A stretch of DNA of 64,000 nucleotides from Hyposmocoma kahamanoa (GCF_003589595.1 NW_020653397.1:1552264-1616263); one strand, 5' to 3'; shown: positions 21,106-32,110, numbered from the stretch's first letter. The notes: a model not told the origin generated them from the letters alone. Made by a program: numbers and translations.

Positions 21106-21878
21106 AATGAAAATTTAGTATGCCGCAGGGCGGACCACAGTGTCTTCTGAAAATGCATTCTTGTAACACCTTTGTAACATGTGTTTTTGTATTGTTAAAA
21201 ACAATAATAGGTATTTTCCCGATCATGTTTTCTTTTTGTAACTGTAAAAACCTATAATGGCCATAAGAAAAGTCTCTCTCAAAGTAAAAGTGTACTTTTT
21301 AGTTTAAAAAAAAACCCTACCCATTAGCAGGAAAGGGAGTTCACCTACGTGGAGAAATTCGGCAAGTTAACCACGTCCGATCGCCTTTGAAGGCCGCAAT
21401 CAAATTGACCGCTGAGCAGTGAGCTCATGCAACATGCATGCTGAACGTTGGACGTCCCTAGAGGTAGCTCTTACGATGACCACTGTTGGAGTTATGTACG
21501 CCTGGTAGTTTGTGAAGACAGAATTATTGATGAAAGGAAAAATAAATCCAATAAACGTTAAATTTAGCCTAGTTTGCATACGAGTGAAGTTATAAGAACG
21601 GGCCTTCGAGTACATGAAGTCTCTAAACCCTAATTTCTGAAAGCCACCCAGCAATTTTATTTCATTTAAATGTGTATTTTCATTTGATTATAAATCAATA
21701 ATCAAATGAAAAATTTTAGAAAATTTTAGAAAAAAACAGCATAGTATTTATTTAAGCAGTTATTTTTTACCATAATCTTCTCGCAATCTACCGTGGTCCA
21801 TAAACATTTAAGTATACATACAGTGCAACAAAATTAAGAAGTAATTGATAACGTATAGCCGTATAAGAAAAATGTTAC
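21106..21878. other. Unassigned intronic sequence next to the 59-nt exon
   Basis: No gene is recognised. A perfect 13-bp hairpin (TTTCATTTGATTA / TAATCAAATGAAA) lies at about 21679-21712. Confidence 0.4.
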
Positions 21879-21937
21879 CTGCTCTATTTGACTGATCTAT
21901 CATTGGCTGCACTATCCTACGTCTCGCGTTGATAAAC
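21879..21937 (-). CDS. hth: homothorax, homeodomain helix-3 exon
   Basis: A 59-nt exon on the minus strand with acceptor TTTGTTTCAG and donor GTAACA. The reading frame, entered with the last base of a split tryptophan codon, gives FINARRRIVQPMIDQSNRA and then one base (G) of the next codon. This is the DNA-recognition helix of the TALE homeodomain with the invariant WF-N-R core (W completed by the previous exon) and the Meis/Hth-specific IVQPMIDQSNRA extension. Vertebrate Meis genes, as I recall, have an exon of the same size and boundaries, so the intron position inside the homeodomain is ancient. It is too short to appear as a standard ORF. Confidence 0.96.
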
Positions 21938-22289
21938 CTGAAACAAACACAATGTAAATTAACACACTGTTATAGACGCAATGACCGAGAGAGATTAAGA
22001 GAAAAAGAAAGGTTATTTATATGCTATAAAAATGTAGCTACAATTAAGGTGTTATAATTATAATACGTGTTATCCCTTACATTTGACCAGTAACTGGCAT
22101 GGACATTTATATACTTATGAATGTATTTAGAACGCTGATAACGCCTCGGCCACGAAAATATCGCCACGCTTGAAGAGTCAATTTAAAGAGTCAAAATACA
22201 CCCACGAAGTTTGGTAATTCGCTTACAGCAGCTTCGGTGGTGAGGGGAAGTCAAGTAGAATTAGGCCTATATAAATAAAATCATATATT
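21938..22289. other. hth intron, unassigned
   Basis: This is noncoding sequence upstream of the helix-3 exon. No repeat match is supported. Confidence 0.4.
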
Positions 22290-22505
22290 CGTAATTGACG
22301 CTCGGCGCTGACGCAAGGAACGTCGCGACTCGTGGCATTCGCGTAAGAGACGCACAGCGTTCACACGACGTACGCGCGGCGACGATGCGACGTAACGCCA
22401 GCACTGAGCGATTACTGTGCTGAATAGTGCCGAACGCCGGGTATACGCCGTTGCGGTTGCGTGGACGTCGAGTCGACGCTGTGCGTGCATTGGCTAGACT
22501 TTGAC
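22290..22505. other. CpG-rich island inside an hth intron
   Basis: About 215 bp are strikingly rich in CG dinucleotides (many ACGC, GTCGA and GCGCGGCGACG-like words) in otherwise AT-rich DNA, about 350 bp upstream of the helix-3 exon. The overlapping minus-strand frames are arginine-rich and look like composition artefacts. It may be a regulatory island or an unrecognised repeat. Confidence 0.5.
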
Positions 22506-22594
22506 GCTCGAAAGACGCTAGTGTGGGGGTCTCTAAAAAAGTTTAAATTATGATAACGACGTTCTAAATCAAAAGGCGATTGAATCATTCGTTT

Positions 22595-22963
22595 AACCAA
22601 GGTAAACAACTCTTTTATGGGGAACTGTATACGTTTTTACAATAAGATTCCGGAGCATATATTAAGTTTATCATTTCCTAAGTTTAAAAACTACATTAAA
22701 AATATTTTGATCGAAAAATCATATTACAAAATTGAAGACTACGTGTTAGATAAAGATGTATGGAAAGACGACATGGCTGATGGCTGACAAGTGTATTCCA
22801 TAGCATTTAAGTTTATTTGAAAAGAGCAATCCCTAGAGTTTCCTGCTCGTTCTTCTCAGGGAGGTCAGCGTAGTGAACGAGCAGTAGCTTAAATGTGACG
22901 TTTTCAAGTGTAAATTTATTTTACCTATGGAATAAATAATCTTTGACTTTGACTTTGACTTCA
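22595..22963 (+). mobile_element. LINE C-terminal fragment ending in a TTTGAC repeat
   Basis: The translation gives FYNKIPEHILSLSFPKFKNY, then ILIEKSYYKIEDYVLDKDVW, matching the extreme C-terminus of a widespread non-LTR reverse transcriptase group (FYNKIPxxIxxLxxxxFK...KAYYxxxDYxxDKxxW). The 3' region ends in three to four copies of TTTGAC at 22941-22962, a microsatellite tail typical of such LINEs. Confidence 0.8.
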
Positions 22964-22978
22964 TTCTTTGTTCAAAGC

Positions 22979-23264
22979 CATTGACTTACAAATAAATGGA
23001 CGACGGGTCTAATACGAAAACCACGAAAAAAATGTCCCAAGTCAACCTATTTAAACGTAGTGACATGTAAAGGAATATGAAAAAGCTAAAACGTTGAATT
23101 TAAATTGTAATGTCATCGCAGTACTGTCTAATTTTGCTTGCTTCGCTGTCAGTCGAACAACCGAAGACTAAAGCGTGAATGACGCTCTGTATACGATTTT
23201 AACGCCCTATAAGTTCGGACACTTTTTAGCGCGGACCCGACGTCCATATAATTGTAAGTCAATG
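22979..23264 (-). mobile_element. hAT-type MITE (family M) copy 3
   Basis: 286 bp in the opposite orientation to copies 1 and 2, with exact 8-bp duplications TTCAAAGC at 22971-22978 and 23265-23272. It lies just behind the LINE tail. Confidence 0.93.
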
Positions 23265-23703
23265 TTCAAAGCGCATAATTTGTTTTATGTAGTTTGTATT
23301 CTTTTTTATAACCCTACAAGACTTTTGACGTAATGAATGATTATAAAGGTACATTATCAATTAACAAATAATAACGAATAACGAAACCACGAAACTGAAT
23401 AACATCCAAACATTCCGATAATTACCAGAAAAGCTAATCGAATCGGGAACCAATCGCGCCCTCGCGTTCGTCCCGGTAAACGCGAATCGACAGCTCATTT
23501 CAGAGATGCACTCTGTTTACTTATTCAACAGAACTGGATGATATTGATCGTGTTATTTGTAATACAATACATAATATACTGCTTAATATACTCTTGGGAG
23601 CTATCACTCCGTAGGGCACGTATGTGAACACGTACTCCAGCGAGTACATTAGACTTTTTATTTACAAATTGAAATAAACAGAAACATATTTCAAAAAGAA
23701 GCT
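23265..23703. other. Unassigned noncoding sequence
   Basis: No gene or repeat match is supported. Confidence 0.4.
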
Positions 23704-23965
23704 GTGATAACCTACAGCCTTTCAAGCAGAGGCCGTTTGCTTCCGGGCTCGCACTACCGAGTTCATCAGAACTTATATGCGAAATTCGAAAATTACCATG
23801 AGCTTTTCGGTGAAGGAAACAACGTAATGATCCCTGCACGTCGAAGAAGGTTCACAACCCTTGGAAAACATGTGAAGCCCTCAACCCGCATTTTGGCCGA
23901 AACCCTCGCCTGAGAGGAGACCCGTGTCCAGCGGTGGGACGTATAAATGGGTTGGTGATGATATT
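23704..23965 (+). repeat. Repeat family B copy
   Basis: CGGGCTCGCACTACCGAGTT, CATGAGCTTTTCGGTGAAGG and GAGAGGAGACCCGTGTCCAG, then GGTGATGATGA, mark a common lepidopteran interspersed repeat. Partial copies lie at 41795-41970 and 58180-58215. The open frames here are by-products. Confidence 0.75.
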
Positions 23966-24059
23966 TTGAAAATGTGCAAAACAGAAAATGGACTCGATAA
24001 CAATATTTTTGATGAAATTCTACGTTCGGTTCTAACCTAACATTTAAACTAACATTTTT

Positions 24060-24215
24060 CACCTGCCACTAACTATAACGCGTCTAAGTGACAAATGGTC
24101 AAATAACCGTTTTGAATAGCAAAAAATAAATAACAAAATTCTTTTAAAAACAGTTAAAATTAGTTAACGTGTTCGACTTCGGAACTTACCCTAACGATGC
24201 ATAGCTGAAATATCA
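24060..24215 (-). repeat. Repeat V copy 1
   Basis: Inverted with respect to 42315-42475; shared words include CCACTAACTATA(A)CGCGTC, GACAAATGGTCAAAT and ACTTACCCTAACGAT. Function is unknown. Confidence 0.7.
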
Positions 24216-25119
24216 TTGAACAATGTCAATATTCTCAAATATAGTTATAGTTTTTTGTGATATCTCAAAAAAATATTTTGTCACTTGGCGTTTTAGTTAG
24301 TGAACCGCCTCTTCGCCATCTTGTTGCGGGTTGCATAAACCATTCCCTTCTGTACGATGCACCCAGGGAGCAAATCAGTAAATGCTAAATTTTATGGTCT
24401 TCCTTTTATTTAAGATGCTAAGTTATTTGGAAGAAAACAATCCTTATGATTAAGGGTTTCGATCAGTATAGTAAAATTACAGGTGCTTTTTTTCCAGATT
24501 CCCAGTTCAGATAGGCGATTATTTAAAAATCTTTGAATGCAGTTCGAATTGTTTTTAAAATCATAATGAAGTCTTCTTTCTGAAATTTTGTATCTACGGT
24601 ATTTAAGGTACTTTTCCTCCTTGTGGCATAGCCGTAGGACGCCCTACATATCGGTAAAAACTATATTTCCATTTCCGAATATGGGGTTGTCTATGTTCTT
24701 ATTTTCCGAAATTCGATAGCAACCTCGGGGTCAGTGTTACCCTGTTCCTCTGTACCCTCCGAGGGATGAAGAGTTAATGAACTAATCCAGATATTAACGA
24801 CACATTAGTGCCGGCGCCATCTTGTTGCAATTACGGCCCAAAGGGACAGTTGGACCTTGAAGGGTTAAATTTGTAACGACCGTTTGTAACATGAGTATTG
24901 GTGTTTATTAAAATTTTTAGTTGGAGGGTTAATTTTATTAGTTATATACGATTACGGCATGTTAATTGTAAATGTTTAGGACAATATCTCATGTTGAAAG
25001 AAAATATCGTGATGACCATTCTGTGTCGGAGAAGGTCCATAACCTTTGAAAGTCGCCACCTGAATTCTTGCCTAAACTTTCTCGTAAAGAATAACCGTGG
25101 GCCAGCAAAGAGACGTGTT
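24216..25119. other. hth intron candidate, unassigned
   Basis: No gene. The words GCCATCTTGTTGC occur at about 24316 and 24818. The segment 24640-24870 is slightly GC-richer than its surroundings. Confidence 0.35.
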
Positions 25120-25340
25120 ATAATAATAATAATAATAACGCACACACTCAACATAGCCCCGCACTAGGGAAACCCTGTATCGCGGGTGCCATGGACACAC
25201 ACATAGACAACCACAAATTACACCCAAACTCACGAGAGAAATAAATGTAGGTCATACAAATATTTCGCCCGGCCCGGGAATCGAACCTGGGACCTCTGCG
25301 TGGCAGTCCGGCATGGTAACCGTTCGGCCACGGAGGCAGT
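25120..25340 (-). repeat. tRNA-derived SINE S1 copy
   Basis: Read on the minus strand it begins ACTGCCTCCGTGGCCGAACG (A-box region), then GGTTCGATTCCCGGGCCGGG (B-box), followed by a conserved body with CTCTCGTGAGTTTGGGTGTA and an AAT/ATT microsatellite tail at 25120-25137. Other copies lie at 26409, 48365 and 58861. Confidence 0.9.
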
Positions 25341-26130
25341 TACGGGTTGGCGTTGATGAATATTTATCTAAATTCTGCCTTTTTTTGTCAAAATTGTAAG
25401 TTACTTCATTAATGTTGTAAATTTGATATTTTGTATGGGATTATGAACGATAATCGGTTCGAATAAATGACGTCATAACGATTCTTAATTTAAATTATTT
25501 TTTTTACTCTTTAATTTGATCGCTTGTTTTTTTTTTATTTATTTAGGCTTAGGCAAAGCCATCAGCCTAAACATGAAGTTTAAATATGTTTCCGTAAATA
25601 TTGCCGCCACAAAGAGGATAGGCAATTTGAGGCGGCGTGCTTGGATTGACTCGGGATTCCTTAAAACGGGTATTATAGTTCGAGATTCGTATAATTTCGC
25701 GTTTTAATCCTCGATTAAGGCACAACAGCATTATCCTCTTCCACTTAAAAACTATATTTCACAAAATAATTGAAAGTCAAAATAAAAACGACACTTTTCC
25801 CTCCAAAAGGTCCAGAGCGAATCTTTGATCCCTTGTTATTAGTTGTCATCTTTTTAAAGACTTGATTTTAAGGTTGTTTATTGTAGAAAAGTTGTGATAC
25901 GTATTATTAAACATCTTTATTTAAATATTATATTTATATTATATATTTAGTACTGTTTTAAATAGGTAGTTGGAAATGTTGTTTATCACCTTAAAATATT
26001 ATCATTATATTTAGAACCACTTTCAAAAAGTTAATTATAATTTTACAATAAGTAACCAGGTATTGCCTCATAAAATACTTGATGACGGTTTGTTTACATT
26101 TAGTTAATAACCTAAACCTTTATAATATAG
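25341..26130. other. Unassigned noncoding sequence
   Basis: No gene. The segment with GGCTTAGGCAAAGCCATCAG at about 25546 resembles CTTTGGCCACAAGGCCATCG near 60328, possibly a shared old repeat. Confidence 0.35.
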
Positions 26131-26358
26131 CATTGACTTACAATTATATGGACGTCGGGTCCGCGCTAAAAAGTGTCCGCACTTGTAAGGCGCTAAAATC
26201 GTATACAGAGCGCGACACTCCGCTTTAGTCTTCATTTGTTCTACTGACAGCGCGATACTGCGATGACATTACAATTTAAATTTCGAATAGGTTGACTTGG
26301 GACATTTTTTTCGTGGTTTTTGTATTAGACCCGTCGTCCATTTATTTGTAAGTCAATG
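26131..26358 (+). mobile_element. hAT-type MITE (family M) copy 4, internally deleted
   Basis: 228 bp. It has the same ends as the 286-bp copies but lacks about 58 bp of interior. Exact 8-bp duplications TAATATAG lie at 26123-26130 and 26359-26366. Confidence 0.93.
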
Positions 26359-26408
26359 TAATATAGTTAAATTTTAACTACAATTTGTCAACTGTCACTG
26401 CCTTGAAA

Positions 26409-26612
26409 CTGCCTCCATGGCCGAACGGTTACCATGCAGCCTATATACTGCCACGCAGAGGTCCCAGGTTCGATTCCCGGGCCGGGAGAAATGTTTGTAT
26501 GGCCTACATTTATTTCTCTCGTGAGTTTGGGTGTAATTTGTGGTTGTCTCTGTATGTGTCCATGGCACCCGCGGGGCTACGTTGAGTGTTTGCGTTATTT
26601 ATTATTTATTTG
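26409..26612 (+). repeat. tRNA-derived SINE S1 copy
   Basis: GCCTCCATGGCCGAACGG (A-box) and CAGGTTCGATTCCCGGGCCG (B-box) are followed by the S1 body and a TTATTTATTATTTATTTG tail. A short insertion or duplication near 26437-26448 separates the boxes slightly. The open frames over it are by-products. Confidence 0.9.
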
Positions 26613-26654
26613 TCACTCCCCTATTCATATGTATATGAATATGTATATATGTAA

Positions 26655-26825
26655 CAATAAAATGTTTACATATGTATGTATGTAAACACTTTATTGTACA
26701 ACAAAAACAAATTACAAATTTTTTAACAAAGAAATAGAATGTTATTGTACAAAGATGAGCTTATCCCATAAAGGGATTTATTCCAGCTAACCTTTGAATA
26801 ATTGACAGGAAAGTTGGCTCCTGAG
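26655..26825 (-). repeat. LINE 3'-tail fragment
   Basis: On the minus strand: CCAACTTTCCTGTCAATTAT, TTCAAAGGTTAGCTGGAATA, then GTACAATAAAGTGTTTACAT, parallel to 47745-47870. The end contains an inverted ACATATGTATGTATGT-rich stretch around 26626-26690. Confidence 0.6.
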
Positions 26826-27689
26826 TCGCCTAAAAATCTGACAAATTATGAAATTGAATACCTACATACTCATTAATTAGAGAATAAAAAATGTATTATA
26901 CCAAATGTATACACAAATACATAAATACATAATGTTAAGTAAATGACGATACATGAATAAATATAAAATATATAATAAAATGAATGTATAAAATAAGACT
27001 ATAATTAAATACGTGAAATGTAAATAAATATTTTGAAAATGAGGAGTCTGAATAATCCTAAGATTTCAAATGGTTTTTCTTAGTGGATACAATTATTAAT
27101 TTTTTTAAGTTTAAAGTCACTTTAATGACTACCTTCTATATAACACGGGTATCTGATGATCTGTTTGTGGCTTTATCAACACATATAATTTATATTCCAT
27201 AGTATTAAGAAAACGCCGTTGATGTCTGAGGCAAAATAAAAAAATAAGTAAAAATAAAACAAGATACGTACTTGTAATCCCAAATCGCACTATCAAAAAC
27301 GTACACGACACACAATTAGTGTTTCGTGCGTTATTTTATTCCGTTTATTCCGCCGTAATGGCGGCCCCTGATAACCAGGAACATAAATCATAACCCGATC
27401 TGGATTTGTTAATTTCGCCGTTGGCGTAGAGGGGTTACATGTTTGCAACTGGGATCATTGGGTGGAGAAAGGGTTAAAAGAATTGGTGACATTTTTGACG
27501 TCAAGTTTGAATTGCAAACTTTTATAATGGCGTTGGATAATCAAAACTATATATTGTATTTATGAACAATAGATAACTTTTTTTACTTTTAATTAATATT
27601 ACCGAAACAAAAAAAAAATTAAGTAAAATTTGATGCAATATTGATTGAAATAAAATTATAATTAATAATGTTATTTGGTAGTGAAACTA
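26826..27689. other. Unassigned; GC-richer island at 27330-27480
   Basis: Most is AT-rich with no gene. At about 27330-27480 there is a nonrepetitive segment with GTTATTTTATTCCG and CGCCGTAATGGCGGCCCCTG that stands out from its surroundings and is a weak candidate for conserved intronic regulatory DNA. Confidence 0.35.
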
Positions 27690-27694
27690 TTTAC

Positions 27695-27800
27695 AGTGTC
27701 AGCGGTAACAATGGGACCCGCCATAGGCCCCAAACTTTGGTTTATTTGAAAAAAAAAAAACGAATATACGCGCTTTAGATCCGAAAAAATCTAGTAACAC
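27695..27800 (+). repeat. Repeat W fragment
   Basis: GTAACAATGGGACCCGCCAT, CCAAACTTTGGTTTATTTGA and ACGAATATACGCGCTTTAGA match the W module with divergence. Confidence 0.7.
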
Positions 27801-28430
27801 TCGCGAAAACTTAAGACCTAGAAATATAATCTGGAGCCAAATTTATCCATAAATTGTTTAAAATGGTATTTACACTTTTTACTCCATTTATTTTCCTTTA
27901 ACCCATGTTCAAATGCAAGTGTCAAATGGTCACATCCCTTAATGCGATGTAGCTGCATTGTATGATGCACTCCTGCACATGCGCCCTGATAAATAGTTAT
28001 TTTATGCAAATGTACTAATTGTAATCGGATTTCAGATTATGGTGTCAAATATAGTAACCCTTGCTTTACACTTCCTCCTTTTAGCATTCTTATGTCTTTG
28101 TTTTAAGATCGAAAGTTGTTTAACAGAATTTGTGTTTGATTTTGTTTCTCCGTGAGATTTATTTGTATTTATTGTGTGGAATATGTTTTTGAAATTTAAT
28201 AAATGTGTAATGTGACCGTGATATTTAACTTTGCTTGATTTCATTGGATGTAATACGTAATATAAAACAAGCAGCTTCAAAGTAAACTATATGTAAAATA
28301 TGCCCATTATTTAAAAACGTAAAGGTGTGTCGCATAAATAAAAGAAGTGTTAGCAGAGTCAAGATTCGTATTACCTATGTACAGTGATACTAAAGTGAAA
28401 TGACCTCAAGCAATATGCATTAGGAAGAAA
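27801..28430. other. Unassigned noncoding sequence
   Basis: The short minus-strand frames (27818-28009, 28032-28280) have no recognised domain. AT-rich. Confidence 0.4.
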
Positions 28431-29150
28431 TCTAACCAATAATCCTTACAAGCTCCTGAATCCCATGATGCTCTGGTAGTTTCCCGGCCATATCTATTAT
28501 GATTATTGCGATCCCTAAATAGGAAAAGTTAAAAAGGTAATTTGGTTCGGAGGACACGTTCCGGGACGGCGAGGCGGGAGGGGTGAAGGGAGGGCTGTTG
28601 CCGGGGTGGTTAGAATTTGGAGTGTTTGTGAATTGGCTGCAAAAGAAAGTGTAGGTTTCAAATGGAAACGAAATGTTCTTGCCCATCTTGGTTTCTCTGA
28701 CACTTCGTTAAACCATGATGAAGAAGAAAGTAAGGTATACTTTCCATTGCCAACTAGTATTACCAAACAAATGCGCAAACCAGGGTCCCTATCTTTAAAG
28801 CAATCGGTTTCACTCAGCATTTCCATAATTTGTCTAATTTTAAACTTCCGAAGCAGCGCAAGAAAGTCGCCGCGAGAATAAAATTTAATTTGGACCAAGT
28901 TTTTGGATTTTAATTACCTGAGAGCGAATTAAATAAGAAAGGGGCAGGAGAATTCCTTGCAGTAATGCTTAGGATTCCCGCGCTGTGTCGGGGGAGCAAT
29001 TTATAATTGTTTCTTTAAGAATTCGGTAATTGGTGATTTTGCTGGAGTTACGAATTTTCGGCACGCCCAGCTACATCTCGCGTTTTCAAACTTGCGTTAT
29101 TATATTAAGATTCAAATTGAATTTCTGTTTGTTAATTTTAACATTAGTTT
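28431..29150. other. Unassigned nonrepetitive intronic DNA with a G-rich core
   Basis: The frame 28515-28898 (minus, 127 codons) and its plus-strand counterpart show no domain. I considered it as an exon but saw no Hth-like sequence. The G-rich core at 28555-28610 includes a quadruplex motif at 28576-28594. Confidence 0.4.
28576..28594 (+). other. G-quadruplex motif
   Basis: GGGAGGGGTGAAGGGAGGG: four runs of three or four G with loops of 1, 4 and 1 nt. Confidence 0.7.
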
Positions 29151-29154
29151 AAAT

Positions 29155-29245
29155 ATGAGTTTCTCCGTGAACTGGATTTGCTTGCTCCGCTGATTTGTCT
29201 CATTATTCACCCTACTATCGTAGTTCGATTATAAATCTTAGTATT
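29155..29245 (+). repeat. Short dispersed repeat, copy 1
   Basis: GTGAACTGGATTTGCTTGCT, CATTATTCACCCTACTATCG and GTAGTTCGATTATAAATCTT match 30985-31075. Confidence 0.75.
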
Positions 29246-29884
29246 AATATTTTTGACAAAGATTACCACCACCTTTGTTTATTTACTATGAATGTTCCAT
29301 TCAGATTTCGAATAAATAAACAGAGAATTAGACAAACCACTCCAGACACCTATTTTCCCCAATAATACCACTAGAGCAGCAGAAAAACAAGGGCGAAACA
29401 AAAGACCCAGAGGCTCAGTCCCACCGCAAGACGAAAACATCTCTAATAATGAATTATGTCCTTGCGCTGCCGATGTTTTGCCGCTTCGAACCTGTGTTAT
29501 TCATTGTTACAGACTTTGCCAAATCCTATATATATACAATTTTCTTTTATGTTTCAGCTCCGAAAGTTTGGGGTTTTCCATTAAGATTTTTTCAACTTGT
29601 CTTATTTTTGTTTTTAATATTTCTTTCCCTGAAAATATGAGGTTGTTTTTGGCTAATACAGATGCAAGGTCATTATTTCACTGTAATTGTGTAGGTTCAA
29701 GTATTTGCGACGTAAAGCCAAATTCTTTGATGTTTTAGTAACAAGTCTGTCGAACAAAACGTTTGGCCTTACAAAAGAGAAGTAAGTAGTAAGCATGGAC
29801 ATGACGTCGGGGCTCAATCTTCGATGAATTTCCTTATAGTATATAACGCTAAAATACTTAATGTAATCAACACCTCACAAAGTC
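29246..29884. other. Unassigned intronic sequence
   Basis: The overlapping frames at 29449-29738 are hydrophobic by composition (TTT/TTA-rich) and have no domain. Confidence 0.4.
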
Positions 29885-30560
29885 GGAATCTTGAAATACC
29901 AGGATCGATTTACTAGGATACCAGCCCCCGGAAGGTGACAGGCGGGGGTTGACCGAGGGCTATCGTGGCTTTATGAAAACTAATGCCTTCATTTGCCGTC
30001 GAGTCGCCGGCTGCCGATAAGCTATGTCACCCTGGTACCCGGATTACGATTGCCCGGGATTTATCCGGCCAGAGATAAAAGTTTCGGCCAGTTTTGAGTC
30101 GTGTTCGAAATTTAAATGTTTAGGTATTATATTATAAGCGGTTTTTGGACGTTAAAACTTTTGTTTTGATTGGTAGATTTGAAAATAGCCGAAATTATTG
30201 TAATATCTGATAACATATAAATTACTATATAGCTATTAGCTGTAGTTGAAAAAATATAGACATTAATTTTTAAAGTTAATGTCTATGTATGTCCAATGTA
30301 TCTGATGTATCCAAATTCAAATTTGCAATTGTTCAACAAAACCTCTAAAAAGAAAACACCCAAAAGGTTGCAACACGCGGAGTTAGGGGCGAATTAAACC
30401 TTAATTAGGGAAAAACGGAATTTATCGCCTCGGCTAATTCCTCTTCGCCCACCTGCCTCTAACTAATAATATTGTTTGCGGGCTCGTCTGTTTGTTCGGG
30501 GAAACGGTTGTTTACGCGCTATGGGGAGCTTGAGATATGGCGGTTACGTTGTACGGAAGT
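29885..30560. other. GC-richer intronic DNA, candidate conserved noncoding elements
   Basis: Segments 29915-30090 and 30350-30545 are nonrepetitive within the window, lack open frames and have higher GC than their surroundings, with words such as TAATTAGG, CTAATTCC and CTAACTAATAAT that resemble homeobox sites. A perfect 11-bp hairpin (ATAGACATTAA) lies at about 30257-30287. This reading rests on composition and position in the hth intron, not on comparison. Confidence 0.35.
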
Positions 30561-30984
30561 TCTTGATGGTTCTAAGTGAAAGGTAGTTTTTCGTATTGCT
30601 TTGTTAATTGACCAAACCGTGTTGTATATACGATCATTTTTAAACAGGAGAAGTATGGTCAACTGACCTTTCAGTTTAAGTCATTACTTACCCAAATAAG
30701 TTATATTTCTCGTCGCCTCTCGTCACAAGGCTCTCAAAGTTAGAATGCTAAGTAAAGATGGTTGGCACCGGTATGATCTTAATACACATTTCTTTTAAAT
30801 TAAGATATTATCTATGGGTTAAACAATACCAAACATAGCTAAGCTAGCTAGCTATATTAGCGTAAAACTTGGTGATGCAAGTTAACTCATAGTAACTTGG
30901 CTCGACTTAATCGAACTATCAGCAATCAATCACCAGGAGCGCATAGCCCAACGGATATCGCATCAAAACGCGGCGCGGCTCCGC
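30561..30984. other. Unassigned noncoding sequence
   Basis: No gene or repeat match is supported. Confidence 0.35.
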
Positions 30985-31080
30985 GAACTGGATTTGCTCG
31001 ATCCGCGGATTTGTCCCATTATTCACCCTACCACTGCCCCTGATGCCCTGGTAGTTCGATTACAAATCTTACAAGATTTG
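30985..31080 (+). repeat. Short dispersed repeat, copy 2
   Basis: GCGAACTGGATTTGCTCGAT, CCCATTATTCACCCTACCAC and GTAGTTCGATTACAAATCTT match 29155-29245; this copy has an extra CTGCCCCTGATGCCCTG segment. Confidence 0.75.
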
Positions 31081-31362
31081 AAGGGTGTTTTTTCTTAGAA
31101 TTTGTCTTTTGTATCTATTATTATTTACTATTTTGTCTATCACTTCTTCCACAAAAGTATAAACAATACTTCCAATTTCACTTATAGGTTATCTATAACA
31201 AAGTCCCGGATTCGGTAGGACCAAATTAGAAAAATACATATGTCAATTGGTTTATATCTTGGTGGCTGAAATAAAATTAATGTACCGCATGATGGTACAC
31301 CGCGTCTAGTAAAAATCCCAAATAACAATCGCAAAAACCCAAGAAGTGGTTAGTATATTGTT

Positions 31363-31832
31363 TTATCTACACACATATCATAAACTCTCTATAACGTGTT
31401 CAAAAACCGCAAATTACGACCAGCATAAAGGTAAACTGTTTTGTTAGAACAAATTTCTTATCTGTGAAAATTGTTTCATAATAACATCGAATCAGTCGAG
31501 ATGAAGTTTTATTGGAAATGAAATGTCAATAGCAAACAATTTTCACAATTTCGCACGTTACTTGTTATCGAACGAGAAGGGGCCGATTCTAGTTTGTTTA
31601 TGAATTAAAAATAAAAACTACGATTGTGTGACATGCGCGAGAAAAATTTTTATTTGCCGTTATTTCGCCAGTCGTAACATGAGGTTCCTGAACACATCAC
31701 AGAGAGCTAATAATAATTATGTGTGTAGATAAAGCAGTGTACGTAACTGTACATAATTAGGCATTAAAACACTCGTGTGATGTTTTTAAACCCACACTCG
31801 TATTTTAACGCTTTTCATTATGTAACAGTCAC
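31363..31832 (+). repeat. Repeat Z copy 2
   Basis: Same orientation and order as 6127-6688 with high similarity; it lacks roughly 80 bp of the interior. It begins TTATCTACACACATATCATA and ends CATTATGTAACAGTCAC. Confidence 0.8.
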
Positions 31833-31889
31833 ATAGACTAGTGAGTTACTTTCCTAAAAGTACTTGTAGGGTGCGATACGCAGTAGTTT

Positions 31890-32110
31890 ACATTAACCCA
31901 GGATCAGACAGCACACACGGAGTCGGAGAAAACACAAAACCATGCAAAGAAAAGGCCCGTCGTCACGTAGTGGTCCTAATCCAGCTGGCCCCAGTGGACA
32001 ATAAATATTTTGTTGGAATCCGCCCGCCGCCCGCGGCATTCAAACTGCGCCAAATCAGGCAATTATAGCGTTGGCAGTAAATATTATAACCAGGGGATCC
32101 GGCAATCAAG
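31890..32110. other. GC-richer intronic DNA, candidate regulatory element
   Basis: Nonrepetitive segment with GACAGCACACACGGAGTCGG, CGTCGTCACGTAGTGG and CCGCCCGCCGCCCGCGGC. The frame at 31841-32068 shows no known domain. Confidence 0.35.

Larger units (their letters stand above)
13944..21878 (-). other. hth: Last intron of homothorax
   Basis: It is defined by the donor AGCAG/GTAACA at 21878 and the acceptor CTTGCAG at 13944 (or ends at 13929 with the downstream acceptor). About 7.9 kb long, it holds a TIR element, a mariner relic, one family-M MITE, family-W and family-A repeats and some unassigned DNA. Confidence 0.85.

Noticed and set aside
26385..26685. Overlapping plus-strand frames as small genes
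   Set aside because: They lie across a tRNA-derived SINE and arise from its conserved body.
28515..28898. 127-codon minus-strand frame as an hth exon
   Set aside because: I looked for MEIS-domain or homeodomain helix 1-2 residues and found none; composition is explained by the local GC-rich island.
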